Below, in pieces: positions 9,468-19,168 of a DNA stretch of 32,405 nucleotides (its first letter is position 1; each line of letters begins with the position of its first letter). A model generated the notes under the pieces. The model was not told where the DNA came from. It did no database searches and saw nothing but the letters and a program-made list of their open reading frames with translations. Position numbers and translations under genes: made by a program. The DNA comes from Limisphaerales bacterium (lineage in GTDB: Bacteria; Verrucomicrobiota; Verrucomicrobiia; Limisphaerales; JADLHS01), in NCBI GenBank assembly GCA_020848635.1, contig JADLHS010000049.1, positions 1 to 32,405 on the forward strand, given 5' to 3'.

Positions 9468-10457
9468 TCACTTCGAATGCGTGGTGCGTTTCGACTGCGC
9501 GGATTCCAGGAGTTGTTCCATCCAACGTTGGACCTGCACGGCGTCCGGCATCCGGCAGCCCGCTGGCACCGGCGCGCCGTGGCACGCGGCCAGAAAGGAA
9601 CGTAATTCTTCGGCCAGCATTCCAGTTGGACGCCCGTGGATCATGGATATTTCAAGCTCGACCGGCCATTTAACTTTGTCGGTGGTCCAGGTCCAGTTTT
9701 GCGGATTGGTCGCCACCCGGGTGTGATACGACGGCGCAAACACTTCCAGCCAGTCAAACCCATCGGCGGGGGCGCCGTCCGGCAGAATCCAGTGCGAGTG
9801 AAACGTGGCCACGCGGCCATCGTTCCAGCGCAGCGTGGCCCAGGCATGGTCCGCTTTGCCTTCAGAATTAAGCGCGTCCAGCGCATCGAAACTTACCGGC
9901 TCGTCCCCGCCCGCCATCTGCGCCGCCACGTAAAGATCGTGGACCATCGTGAGGGTGACGGGGTGCTCTTCCGGAAAAAGGCAAGCCAGTCTGGCCGGAC
10001 GATGGCGAACAAAATGCACCGAGCGAAACCCTTCCTGCCGCACGCGTTCGACCAGCGGCACCACCAACGAATGAAACACGCAAACATGGCCCGCCATTGC
10101 GACCCGCTTGTGGTTGCGGCAGACGGCTTCCAAGCTTTCCACGTCGGCCAGGTCCGTGCCGACGGGTTTCTCGATGAGCACATGCATTCCTGCGGCTAGG
10201 GCGGCTTTCGCATAGGGCACGTGGGTTTCGGTGTTCGTTGCGATCACCAGCGCGTCGGCGACCTTTTGCTCGATCAATTCCTCGACCGAACCGAAGACAT
10301 GAGGCACAGCGAGTTCGCGCGCCAGCACCTCCGCCTTCGAACGCGTACGGTTTCCGAGCGCCACCAAAAGGGCTTCGGGCAGCGCCCGCAGGGTTCTGGC
10401 GTGTAATGCGCCGAACGCCCCAACACCCATGACTGCAATCTTGATTGGCTCTTTCAT
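9468..10457 (-). CDS. Cytosolic Gfo/Idh/MocA-family oxidoreductase
   Basis: The 329-residue product has the family's N-terminal Rossmann fold with GVGAFGALHARTL and the canonical EKPVG (Glu96, Lys97, Pro98), the Lys being the usual catalytic residue. The C-terminal domain includes TMVHDLYVAAQMAGG and a beta-sheet region rich in Trp. There is no signal sequence, unlike the two Tat-type relatives in the window, so it acts in the cytosol. It would catalyse NAD(P)-dependent oxidation or reduction of a hydroxyl or imine; the substrate is not known. Its ATG overlaps the M20 gene's stop by 4 bases (10454-10457), so they are translationally coupled within the same operon. Confidence 0.93.
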   Translation of the reverse strand: MKEPIKIAVMGVGAFGALHARTLRALPEALLVALGNRTRSKAEVLARELAVPHVFGSVEELIEQKVADALVIATNTETHVPYAKAALAAGMHVLIEKPVGTDLADVESLEAVCRNHKRVAMAGHVCVFHSLVVPLVERVRQEGFRSVHFVRHRPARLACLFPEEHPVTLTMVHDLYVAAQMAGGDEPVSFDALDALNSEGKADHAWATLRWNDGRVATFHSHWILPDGAPADGFDWLEVFAPSYHTRVATNPQNWTWTTDKVKWPVELEISMIHGRPTGMLAEELRSFLAACHGAPVPAGCRMPDAVQVQRWMEQLLESAQSKRTTHSK

Positions 10458-11626
10458 TTTAGAACATTGGCGGACGGGTCGGCCGGCGGCATCAGCCGGC
10501 AGGCGAGTCGCAAGTAAACCTCCGTACCCGCTTCGAGTTCGGCGATAGCGATGGATTCATTCGCCGTATGTGCGACGGCAATATCCCCCGGCCCGAGGAT
10601 GATGCACGGGACGGATTTCGCAGCAATCTTGCTCGCGTCGCACGAGTAGAATGCCACTTCGGCTGCGCCCGTCGCAGCCACGTCGCACGCACGCCGAACC
10701 AAATCACTCTCCGCGCCAATTTCGTAGCCCGCATCAATCACGCTTGGCGGATCGAAGCCCCATTCAATGTCAGGGATGCTCGCCAACCGACTGCGCAGCG
10801 TGGTTTGGATTTCCTGATACGTTGCGTTGGCGTCCTGGCTGGGGAGCAGCCGAATATCCACCTGGATGCGGCAATGCTCCGGAACAATGTTGACCCCCGA
10901 TCCGCCTTCGATCAAACCAATCGAACCCGTGCTGCAGCCAAAGGCAGGATGATGGATGCGCGAAAGTCGCTCAGCGAAATACTGGTTCAGCTCCAGGACT
11001 GCCCGGGCCATCGCCACGATGGCGTTGCGGCCGCGTTCCGGATGGGCACTGTGCGCGGCCCGACCGCGCGCATGAATTGCAAACCGCAGGCAACCTTTGC
11101 AGCCGCGCACCACGCGCAGCGAGGTCGGCTCCCCAACCACCGCGCCGTCAGGCGGGTCGAGTTGCTGCATCAGCGCGAGCGTGCCACGAAAGCGATACTC
11201 CTCATCAACAACGCACGCCAGCGTAAGCGTGCCTTTCCAAGCTTCGGGTTGAAGACGCAGTTGGAGGGCGGCGGCCAGCATGCAAGCAAGCGGACCTTTC
11301 ATGTCCGCCGAGCCCCGGCCCCAGAGTCTTCCGTCGCGGACTTCGGCCCCGAACGGCGGCACGTTCATTCCAGTGACGCCGACGGTGTCGGTGTGGCCGT
11401 TGAACAGAAGGTGCGGATGGTCGGCGCCATTGCGACAACGCAGAATGACGTTGGCGCGGCCATCAAGCACAGGTTGGGTGCTCGTCTCAAAACCGTGCGT
11501 TTGTCCCCAGGCCTGAATCCACCGGGCGACCTCCTGCTCTCCCGGGCTCGCGGTGTCGTAATTTGGATTCACGCTCGGAATCCGCACGAGAGCCTGGGCA
11601 ATCTCAAGCGCCGTTGTGGGTGTCAT
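10454..11626 (-). CDS. M20-family metallopeptidase/deacylase (ArgE/DapE/CPG2 type)
   Basis: The 390-residue product has the complete two-zinc site of the family: His78 and Asp80 in NGHTDTVG, Asp108 in GRGSADMKG, the catalytic base and ligand pair Glu142-Glu143 in VVDEEYRFRG, and a C-terminal AHTANESI with the last His. The insertion domain carries HSAHPERGRNAI, as in dimerising M20 enzymes. Such enzymes remove N-acyl groups or cleave a terminal amide. ATG 11626 was preferred over the upstream start at 11695 because family proteins begin just before this helix and the longer form would overlap the transporter gene. It follows the RhaT-like transporter by 37 bases, so it may process the imported compound. 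Confidence 0.93.
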   Translation of the reverse strand: MTPTTALEIAQALVRIPSVNPNYDTASPGEQEVARWIQAWGQTHGFETSTQPVLDGRANVILRCRNGADHPHLLFNGHTDTVGVTGMNVPPFGAEVRDGRLWGRGSADMKGPLACMLAAALQLRLQPEAWKGTLTLACVVDEEYRFRGTLALMQQLDPPDGAVVGEPTSLRVVRGCKGCLRFAIHARGRAAHSAHPERGRNAIVAMARAVLELNQYFAERLSRIHHPAFGCSTGSIGLIEGGSGVNIVPEHCRIQVDIRLLPSQDANATYQEIQTTLRSRLASIPDIEWGFDPPSVIDAGYEIGAESDLVRRACDVAATGAAEVAFYSCDASKIAAKSVPCIILGPGDIAVAHTANESIAIAELEAGTEVYLRLACRLMPPADPSANVLK

Positions 11627-11663
11627 GGCTTTGTTTTCACAACCGGTTGCTCGCTGCGAAGCT

Positions 11664-12713
11664 TCACTTTCCGGCGAGATGGTTGCCCCAGCCAATCAGA
11701 ATCGTTGAGCCAATCAGGATGGCGATCCCCAGCCACAAAATGCCGCGAATGCACCCCTGCACCAGCCGCCACTCCTTCAAAGCGATGCCCCACAAATTAC
11801 TGCCGATGATGATGAACGACATGTGCAGGCTCCAGCTGGCAAAGTCGTATTTGCCCATCTTGGTCGTACCCATGCCATAGAAAAAAAACTGGCCGTACCA
11901 AAGCACGCCGGCCAGACCGCAGAAGAAGTAGTTGTTTAGCAAGCGACTGCCCGGCCCAGTGACGTAGTCGTGAAACGACTTGTTCCGGGTATGCAGAATC
12001 AGGACGATCACGATGTTCGTGGTGAAGCCACCCGCCAAAGCGACCACCAACACTGGCATGTTCTTGAAAACATCCTGCGTCCCCGCCGCGACAGCGGCCT
12101 CCGCGATCGGCTTGCCCGCGTCAAACGCAAACGCCATGCAGGAACTCATCACGCCGCCAATAACGGCCAGCGCCAATCCTTTCCAAAAGGAGAACTCCTT
12201 CTGCGATACGCCCTGCTTCTTTTGTTCGTCGGTCAAGGACCACTCCTTCAACAATCCGGCGTAACCGCACACCGCAATTCCAAGCAGACAAACCCCAATT
12301 CCCACCAGGACCGTAAGCCCGGAAGTGGTGGTGAAGAGCGTCCGCGCTGTGCCCGCGAAGATCGGCGGGATGATCGTCCCAAAGGCAGCGCAGAAGCCCA
12401 GTTCCAGGGTTTGCCCGAGCGACATGCCAAGATACCGAAGCCCCAAGCCACAAGCAAAGCCGCCAAAACCCCACAACACGCCAAAGAAATACACCCAGAA
12501 AAGCGTCCGGGTCGGGCACGCCGACAGGATGGCCCAATGATCGGGCGTGGTAAGCCAGCAGCCAACTTGCGGCATGACGATCCAGGCGGTCAAACCCAGC
12601 AGGATCCAGAAGGTCTCCCAAGCCCAGCCTTTCACCTTATAGCTGGGAACATAAAGGCTAGCGGAGGAGAAACCGCCGATTGCATGGAAGAAAATGCCTA
12701 GCAGAGGATTCAT
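11664..12713 (-). CDS. rhaT: RhaT-family (L-rhamnose:proton symporter-like) transporter
   Basis: The 349-residue product matches RhaT in length (about 344 in E. coli) and in signature segments: the N-terminal GIFFHAIGGFSSASLYVPSYKVKGWAWET, LRYLGMSLG, a Lys-rich cytoplasmic loop around residue 165, and near the end GVLWYGQFFFYGMG followed by SWSLHMSFIIIGSNLWGIALKEW. About ten hydrophobic membrane helices are visible. RhaT imports L-rhamnose with a proton in enterobacteria, but here no rhamnose isomerase, kinase or aldolase gene is nearby. In this family and phylum the substrate may differ. It is the first gene of a six-gene minus-strand operon, whose other members suggest an amino or N-acyl substrate. 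The gene symbol denotes family membership only. Confidence 0.9.
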   Translation of the reverse strand: MNPLLGIFFHAIGGFSSASLYVPSYKVKGWAWETFWILLGLTAWIVMPQVGCWLTTPDHWAILSACPTRTLFWVYFFGVLWGFGGFACGLGLRYLGMSLGQTLELGFCAAFGTIIPPIFAGTARTLFTTTSGLTVLVGIGVCLLGIAVCGYAGLLKEWSLTDEQKKQGVSQKEFSFWKGLALAVIGGVMSSCMAFAFDAGKPIAEAAVAAGTQDVFKNMPVLVVALAGGFTTNIVIVLILHTRNKSFHDYVTGPGSRLLNNYFFCGLAGVLWYGQFFFYGMGTTKMGKYDFASWSLHMSFIIIGSNLWGIALKEWRLVQGCIRGILWLGIAILIGSTILIGWGNHLAGK

Positions 12714-13188
12714 ATGTAAATACGGTCGGTACGGAAGTTCTTGGGATTGCCTCCGGGAGACGGTGCCTTACCCGACAAAACCATGCCAGGCTTGATGGTC
12801 CGATTACGTCCCTGGTTCGCGTGTCGCAGGGTGGCTGCCGCCCCGCACGGAACCATGCGCCCCACTCCGCAACCCAAGATGACCGCCCAATCCAATGGGG
12901 CTAGTGTCATGTCGGTAAAGGACACAAGCGTGAGAATGTCATCAAGTTAGCTGTCACAGGCAACCTGCCAATCAAGTAAACGGGACGGCCTAATCCATGC
13001 AAGATAATTCACCCGGGAAACCACGGTCCATCCACGGGAGCAAGTTTGTCGCAGAAAGAAGGATATGAAACTCTGACTTCTGGTTTCGGTTGGCGGCTGG
13101 CAGTACCAATCGTCCTTTGCAGAGTTTGTTTATGCGGCGGCTTGTCGAAATGCCCGGCGGTTTGCTGTGATTTTTTAACTGCTATCTT
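12714..13188. other. Divergent intergenic region
   Basis: This stretch of 475 bases separates the transporter operon (minus) from the broken glycosidase-like gene (plus) and should contain both promoters. I found no gene, tRNA or strong -35/-10 pair. A weak hairpin (GTGTC arms around a 12-base loop near 12904-12925) is visible but not convincing as an operator. The A+T-rich run just before 13189 may be part of the plus-strand promoter or leader. Confidence 0.45.
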
Positions 13189-15882
13189 TTGAGACCAAAG
13201 ATTGACCATGTTGGCGCGCAGCAAAGCAACTTTCAACCAAGTCGGCGGGAGTTCCTGTTTCGGGCGGCGATGGGGGCGGCGGTGGTCGGATTACCGGCTT
13301 GGGAAACTTCGGTTCGAGACCAAAATCTCAAAGACGGAGGGGCGCCGGTACCCGAGCCGCATTTTCCAGGACAGCTGTACTTATTTGTCTGGCGCAACTG
13401 GGAACTGGCCAACACCGATCGGATGGAAAAATTGCTGCGGACGAATGAAGCCACGGTGCTCCAAATCGGAAATTCCATGGGCTTGCCGCCGAAAGTCCGG
13501 CTGACGAGCGATCAGCTCCGGAGGATTTATATCACGGTCATTCGGCAGAACTGGCATGTGCTGCCACACGAGCAGCTCATCGAATTGCTCGGGTGGGACC
13601 GAGCGCATTATGAATATACGCTGAAGGAAGATGACTTCCTTTGGAGCAAGCTGGGCCTCGGCGTCAAACCTCGGTGCGCCAAACTGATCTATCAGCCGAC
13701 GACGCCTGAAATGGAGCTGCGGGCCGCGGAAATCAAGCGTCTGCTGCAGCAGCAGTTCGGGGCGGCGTTAAACGAACCAGGGGAGCCTCCGTTTCATTTC
13801 GTCCAGGAACTGAGCGACCTCCGACCAGTGTCCTGTCGGGATCCCCAAGTCAAGGCCCGGCCCGAGGAAAATGACCTGTCGGACTGGGCGTTGGTGCTGC
13901 CCCAAGGTTCGCCGGAAGGTTCAGTCGCCATGGTGGAGCAGTTTCGAGAATATCTGAAGCTTGCCTTTGGATGCTCCACCCAATTGGTGACAGCCGCTGC
14001 GGCAACAAATCAAGCCCGGGTGCGATTTCAGCTCGACCCTTCAATCATCAACACCGCGGAAAGTTTTGAAATTCGGAGCGCGCCTGGGAGCGTGAGGATC
14101 ACGGCCACGGACCTTCCTGGTTTGCGCCAGGCCATTTATCGCCTGCAGGACCAAATGGCGGAACGCGCGGGGCCGTTTCTGCCGGCAGGAAATTGGCGGT
14201 TTACGCGGAAGTTCAATCCGCGCTACATCTATCCTTACTTCGCACTTTACGGCGATGCGCTCATGGACGAGGAAACTGATCCCCTCCCGGAAGGATACTT
14301 GGAGAAGCTTGGGCGAAAAGGCGTGAGCGGCGTCTGGCTTCAAGCTGTGCTGCGGAATTTGGCCAGGGCTGGGAAACCCGATTGAACCACCTCCGGCGTT
14401 TTGTGGAGCGTGCCCGGAAGCATGGGCTGAAAATCTATCTATACATAAACGAACCTCGGGCGATGCCCCGGGGGTCTTTGATCAGCACCCGGAAGTGCGA
14501 GGAACCCCCTACGCGGTTTCGGCGGAAACGGCCCAGGAATTTGCCATATGCACGAGCGTGCCGAAAGTGCGGCAATGGCTGGCCAACAGTCTGACCCATG
14601 TCTTCGGCCAGGTGCCGGATTTGGGAGGCATCTTCACGATTACGCTGTCGGAAAACCTCACCAACTGCTTTGCCCATGGCCGGGCTGAACTCTGTCCGAA
14701 CTGTTCCAAGCGGGAAGGCTGGCAGGTTGTCACCGAACTGCTCCGAACCTATCGCGACGGAATCTCCGCGAGCAATCCCGCGGCGGAAATCGTGGCCTGG
14801 GACTGGGGTTGGGGTTGGGTGGCCAAGGGCGCTGACCCGGAAAAGACCATCAGCAACCTGCCCAAAGGGGTTCAACTGCTGAGCGTGAGCGAATGGGGCA
14901 AGCAATACGAACGGGGTGGGGTGTCGCTGTCAGTTGCCGAATACTCCATTTCCGTGGTGGGGCCGGGAGCAAATGCCTTGGATCATTGGGCCGTGGCCCG
15001 GCGGAACGGAATTGGCACCCTGGCCAAAGTGCAGTTCAACAACACCTGGGAAAACTCGGCGGTGCCGTATATTCCGGTGCCACATTTGATCCAGGAACAC
15101 ATGGAAAACCTCATCAAAGAGGCGGTCGGGGGACTTATGCTCTCGTGGACCTTGGGCGGTTATCCATCGCCCAATCTGGACGTGGCGAAGGAATACTTTT
15201 ACGCACTGAACCCATCCAAGGATGCCGTCCTGCGGAAAGTGGCCGTTCGCAGCTACGGGCCCGCGGCTGCATCTTCGGTGTTGCAGGCATGGGAAACTTT
15301 CAGTCGCGCCTTCAAGGAATTTCCCTATGGCGTCGTGGCGGGTTATAGCATTCCCACACAGCACGGCCCGTCCAATCCCCTGCGCTTGACGGCCACCGGC
15401 TATCGCGCGGCGATGATTCTGTTTCATACGACGACCTCCAAGCCTGGGTGGGCGCCTACGCCCCGGAAGTCGCGCAAAGCCAGTTCGAAAAAATGGCCGG
15501 CATGTGGGAAGCAGGCCTGGAAGACTTTCGTTCGGCTCTGGCCCGGGTCCCGCCCCATCAGCAGCATCAAGCGCGGAAGGATTATGGCATCGCTGAGACT
15601 TGCTGGATTCACTTCCGATCCGTGGCCAATCAAATTAAGTTTTATCGGCTCCGGGAACAGCTCCGTGCCAAGTTGGAGAACGCGCCCGCCATTCGAGCCC
15701 GGATGGAGCAAATTGCCCGGGCTGAAATCGAACTCGCCAAGCGGCTCTATGCAATCTCGCGGCAGGATTCCACCATCGGCTACGAGGCCACCAATCATTA
15801 TTATTACCGGCCGCTCGACCTGGCGGAGAAGGTTCTCAATTGCGACCAGGTAATCCGCAATCTCAAAGCAACCAAGGGATGA
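13189..15882 (+). pseudogene. Tat-exported glycoside-hydrolase-like gene, disrupted by at least three frameshifts
   Basis: Read across frames, this encodes about 890 residues: a Tat signal (PSRREFLFRAAMGAAVVGL), an N-terminal alpha/beta region, a GH20/GH67-like N-domain (RFTRKFNPRYIYPYFALYG), a TIM-barrel-like part (LKIYLYINEPRAMP, ITLSENLTNCFAHGRAELC, VAWDWGWGWV, LSWTLGGYPSPN) and a helical C terminus. The frame changes at about 14341-14364 (NLA then QGWETRLNHLRR in frame 3), at 14467-14474 in a C/G run (MPRG then VFDQHPEVRG in frame 2), and near 15427 (ILFH then YDDLQAWVGAYAPE back in frame 1). The first frame has only a TTG start at 13189. An ATG at 13208 in another frame could be the true start if a fourth base was lost near 13236. 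Each segment stays open and sensible, so inactivation is recent or reflects sequencing error. Confidence 0.85.
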
Positions 15883-16073
15883 GCCCCCCAGGGTAGCTAT
15901 CAAACCCCTGGCCGACAGCCACAATTTCATTTGGCTTCGTCACTCCTCCCTGAGTAAGTTGCGGCGTCCCGCAACATGTTGAACATTCAGTGCCATGCTG
16001 GTCGGTGGAAACCATATTCCGTGGTAAATCGCCCCTGCCGGTTTGGGCCTGGAACGCCAACCCAAGTTGACCT

Positions 16074-17561
16074 ATGCCAAACCTGAATCCTGAAGTGACC
16101 AAATTCCTTTCCCATCAACCCCTCCCCATGTACATCGGCGGACGCTGGACTGCGGCCGCCACCGCGGCGGCCTTTGAGACGCGTGATCCCGGCACCGGCG
16201 CCGTGCTCGCCCGCGTGGCGGCTGGGGAAGCTGCGGACGTGGACGCGGCGGTGGCCGCCGCCCAGGTGGCGTTCCAAAAAAGCGGTTGGGCGACCCTGCC
16301 GGCCAACGATCGCGCGGTGATTCTCCATCGGCTCGCGGATTTAATCACCCGGCATCAAGCCATCCTCGCGGAAATCGAGTCCCTGGACGTCGGCAAGCCG
16401 CGCGGCCAGGCCGCGGCCTTTGACGTGCCGCACGCGGCGCAGACCTTCCGCTACTACGCCGACCTCGCCGTCCACACACGCCGCCGAGAACCGATCGCCC
16501 TGTCGGGTTTTGAGGCGCGCACAGTACGGCTTCCCTACGGCGTGTGTGGGTTTATTTTTCCCTGGAACTTTCCGTTTCTGCTTGTGGGCTGGGGCGTCGC
16601 GCCCGCGCTGGCCGCCGGCAACACGGTAGTCATCAAACCCGCCGAGGACACCCCCCTCTCCACCCTCTACTTCGCAAAGCTGGCGGAGGAAGCCGGCATA
16701 CCGCCGGGCGTCGTCAATGTCGTGACCGGTTTCGGCGACACCGCCGGTGCGGCGCTGGCGCGTCATCCGGGTCTCAAACGGATGTCCTTCACCGGGTCGC
16801 CGGAGGTTGGCCGCCTCATCGCGGAAGCCTGCGGCCGAAATCTCGTACCGGTGAAATTGGAACTGGGCGGCAAGGGCGCGGCGGTCATTTTTCAAGACGT
16901 GGACGTGGCGGTCGTAGCCGAAGCGCTCGCGGCCGCTGTGACTCTCAATGCCGGACAGGTTTGCTGCACGGCCACGCGCTGGCTAGTGCATGAGGATATT
17001 CGCGATGAATTTGTGGACAAGGTCACCGCCACGCTCGGGGCGATGAAAATTGGTTACGGGGCCAATCCCGCGACGAATCTCGGTCCGGTTGTCAGTGCGA
17101 AGCAGCGCGCGCGGGTGCTAGGCTATCTGGACAAAGGCGTGCAAGCCGGGGCCAAGGTTTTGCTGGCGGGTGGCCCGGCGGCGGTCCCAGGCTACGAGCA
17201 CGGCTATTACGTCAAGCCAGCGCTACTGACCGGCGACCCCGGGAACCTCTGCGCCCGCGAAGAAATTTTTGGGCCGGTGGCCTATCTGATGACCTTCAAC
17301 GATGAGGCGCTGGCGGTCGAACTGGTAAATCGGTCCGCCTACGGTCTGGCCAACAGTGTCTGGAGCCGCGATCTTGACCGCGCTAACCGGGTGGCCGAAA
17401 AGCTCGTGGCGGGCAACGGTTGGATCAACGCCCACAATCTCTTCACGCACGGCTTGCCGTACGGCGGCTGCAATCTGAGCGGGTGCGGCGGCGGGGTCTT
17501 GGGACCGGAAACGCTCGCGGATTATCTCCGCAACCAAACCGTCGCACGGCCGCTGGCTTAA
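16074..17561 (+). CDS. NAD(P)-dependent aldehyde dehydrogenase
   Basis: The 495-residue product is a full-length classical aldehyde dehydrogenase. It shows FIFPWNFPF around residues 160-168, the cofactor-binding VIKPAEDTPLS, FTGSPEVG, the general base Glu263 in KLELGGKGA, the nucleophile Cys297 in NAGQVCCTATR, and EEIFGPVAYL toward the C terminus. It most resembles betaine-aldehyde or general aliphatic/aromatic aldehyde dehydrogenases; the substrate cannot be read from sequence. There is no signal, so it is cytosolic. It stands 191 bases after the broken glycosidase-like gene and 250 bases before the Tat-type oxidoreductase on the same strand; the gaps are too long to assume an operon. Confidence 0.95.
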   Translation: MPNLNPEVTKFLSHQPLPMYIGGRWTAAATAAAFETRDPGTGAVLARVAAGEAADVDAAVAAAQVAFQKSGWATLPANDRAVILHRLADLITRHQAILAEIESLDVGKPRGQAAAFDVPHAAQTFRYYADLAVHTRRREPIALSGFEARTVRLPYGVCGFIFPWNFPFLLVGWGVAPALAAGNTVVIKPAEDTPLSTLYFAKLAEEAGIPPGVVNVVTGFGDTAGAALARHPGLKRMSFTGSPEVGRLIAEACGRNLVPVKLELGGKGAAVIFQDVDVAVVAEALAAAVTLNAGQVCCTATRWLVHEDIRDEFVDKVTATLGAMKIGYGANPATNLGPVVSAKQRARVLGYLDKGVQAGAKVLLAGGPAAVPGYEHGYYVKPALLTGDPGNLCAREEIFGPVAYLMTFNDEALAVELVNRSAYGLANSVWSRDLDRANRVAEKLVAGNGWINAHNLFTHGLPYGGCNLSGCGGGVLGPETLADYLRNQTVARPLA

Positions 17562-17811
17562 AATCTTTGACGCGCGCCATCGCCCAGACCGGGAATGAAT
17601 TCATGCTCGGCCTGCCCCTCGGCCCGTGGGTTGAAAATCTGGCTGACGGCGATGGAGCGGAACTTGACACCCGGAAAGGGGTTTTTAATCCTGCCCAAGT
17701 TGCCGCAGGCCTTGCGTCGCCGCCAGGGCGAAGGTCATTCGGCCACCTCAGAGGAACGCAAGTCCCGGAATGGAAGCGACACGATAACTAATAACCGACC
17801 AAACCCAAACT

Positions 17812-19047
17812 ATGAAAAACGAACTCACCAACCAAGATTCCACCCCGCTGACACGCCGACGGTTTTTGGCGCAGGCCAGTGCGTCGGCCGTGTCGCTGGC
17901 CATCGTACAGCCACCCCAATTGTTTGGCGCGGATGCCGGCCCGAAAATCAACATCGGGCTGATTGGGTGTGGTGGGCGCGGCCAGTGGATCGCCGAACTC
18001 TTCCGCAAGCACGGCGGCTACAACTTCGTCGCTGTGGCCGATTATTTTCAGGACAAGGTGGATTCCGCGGGCGAGAAGTTTGGTGTCCCGGCCCAACGCC
18101 GTTTCACCGGGCTCTCCGGTTACCGTCGCCTGCTGGAACAGAAGCTGGATGCGGTCGTCATTGAGAGCCCCCCCTACTTTCATCCGGAACAGGCCGCCGC
18201 CGCCGTGGCGGCCGGCAAACATGTGTACCTGGCCAAGCCGGTGGCCGTGGACGTGCCCGGCTGCCTCAGCATCGAAGCCAGCGGGCGGAAAGCCACCGCG
18301 AGCCAACTCTGCTTCCTCGTGGATTTCCAAGCCCGCACACTTCCGATTTTTAACGACGCCGTCCAGCAAATCCACAAAGGTGAACTCGGCCAGATCGTTT
18401 CGGTGGAGGCGGCCTATCAGACCGGCCCGGTCGGCACGGAGGGGGACAAGGCGCGCCGCGCTGACCCCCAGAACGCGGAATTGCGGTTGCGCGCGTGGCC
18501 AACCGATCGAGTGCTCTCCGGGGACGTCATCACCGAGCAGAACATTCACGCGCTGGACATGGCTTGCGGGCTCCTCGATGCCGCGCCGGTGCGGGCGTAC
18601 GGGGCCGGCGGCAAGGCCCGGGATTTTGTCGGGGATTGCTGGGATCATTTCTCGGTCATCTTTGATTTTCCCAACCAGGTGCTGGCCACCTTCAACTCCG
18701 TCCAGGTCGGTTTTGGCTTTGATGACATCGTTTGCCGGGTGTATGGCACCAAGGGCACGGCGGATTTGCACTATTTCAGCAAGTCAGTGATCAAGTGCAA
18801 GGAGTACAGCAACGCGGCGGAGCCGGGCAATCTCTACACCACCGGCGCGGAGGCCAACATCGCCACGTTCCACGAAAATGTGCTCAAACGCGACTATGCA
18901 AATGCCACCGTGGCGCCGAGCGTGCGCAGCAATCTGACCACCATTCTCGGCCGCACGGCGGCGTATCAAAACCGGGTGGTCACCTGGGACGAAATGCTGC
19001 GGAACGGGGAGCGCTTTGAAGCCGACCTGCGCGGACTCAAAACCTAA
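17812..19047 (+). CDS. Tat-exported Gfo/Idh/MocA-family oxidoreductase (paralogue of the one at 4527-5741)
   Basis: The 411-residue product begins with a Tat signal (TRRRFLAQASASAVSL) followed by the Rossmann motif GLIGCGGRG. As in the paralogue at 4527-5741, EKP is replaced by AKP (LAKPVAVDVPG). The two share long near-identical stretches, for example ADYFQDKVD, RFTGLSGY, KLDAVVIE, PPYFHPEQA, AAVAAGKHV and TVAPSVRSNLT, over the whole length, so this is a duplicated family rather than a shared domain. It probably acts on an extracytoplasmic sugar or sugar derivative with tightly bound NAD(H). Its 3' end faces the sugar isomerase-like gene, with a hairpin between them. Confidence 0.92.
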   Translation: MKNELTNQDSTPLTRRRFLAQASASAVSLAIVQPPQLFGADAGPKINIGLIGCGGRGQWIAELFRKHGGYNFVAVADYFQDKVDSAGEKFGVPAQRRFTGLSGYRRLLEQKLDAVVIESPPYFHPEQAAAAVAAGKHVYLAKPVAVDVPGCLSIEASGRKATASQLCFLVDFQARTLPIFNDAVQQIHKGELGQIVSVEAAYQTGPVGTEGDKARRADPQNAELRLRAWPTDRVLSGDVITEQNIHALDMACGLLDAAPVRAYGAGGKARDFVGDCWDHFSVIFDFPNQVLATFNSVQVGFGFDDIVCRVYGTKGTADLHYFSKSVIKCKEYSNAAEPGNLYTTGAEANIATFHENVLKRDYANATVAPSVRSNLTTILGRTAAYQNRVVTWDEMLRNGERFEADLRGLKT

Positions 19048-19086
19048 AATCGCGGGCGGTGGTCGCGCAACACCCATCCCTCACGA

Positions 19087-19118
19087 CGACCCTTTGTTGC
19101 ATAGGCAACAAAAGGTCG
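19087..19118. terminator. Bidirectional hairpin between convergent genes
   Basis: Arms at 19087-19100 and 19105-19118 pair over 14 positions with a single C/A mismatch and a four-base loop (ATAG). It sits in the 121-base gap between the convergent oxidoreductase and isomerase-like genes, so it could terminate both transcripts. The stem contains a TTTGTTGC/GCAACAAA part but no clean U-tract follows, so it is not a textbook Rho-independent terminator. Confidence 0.6.
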
Positions 19119-19168
19119 CACATCACCGCCAGAGCGGTTCCTGGAACAGAGGAACGAGGCGGCGGGGC

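Noticed and set aside
13208-13504. Alternative-frame ORF at the start of the broken glycosidase-like gene
   Set aside because: Only its first dozen codons might be the true N terminus if a base is missing near 13236; the rest is a shadow of the frame carrying the Tat signal.
17595-17811. Short open frames in the gap after the aldehyde dehydrogenase gene
   Set aside because: One merely runs into another frame of the oxidoreductase gene and the other ends after the gap; neither shows a recognisable protein.
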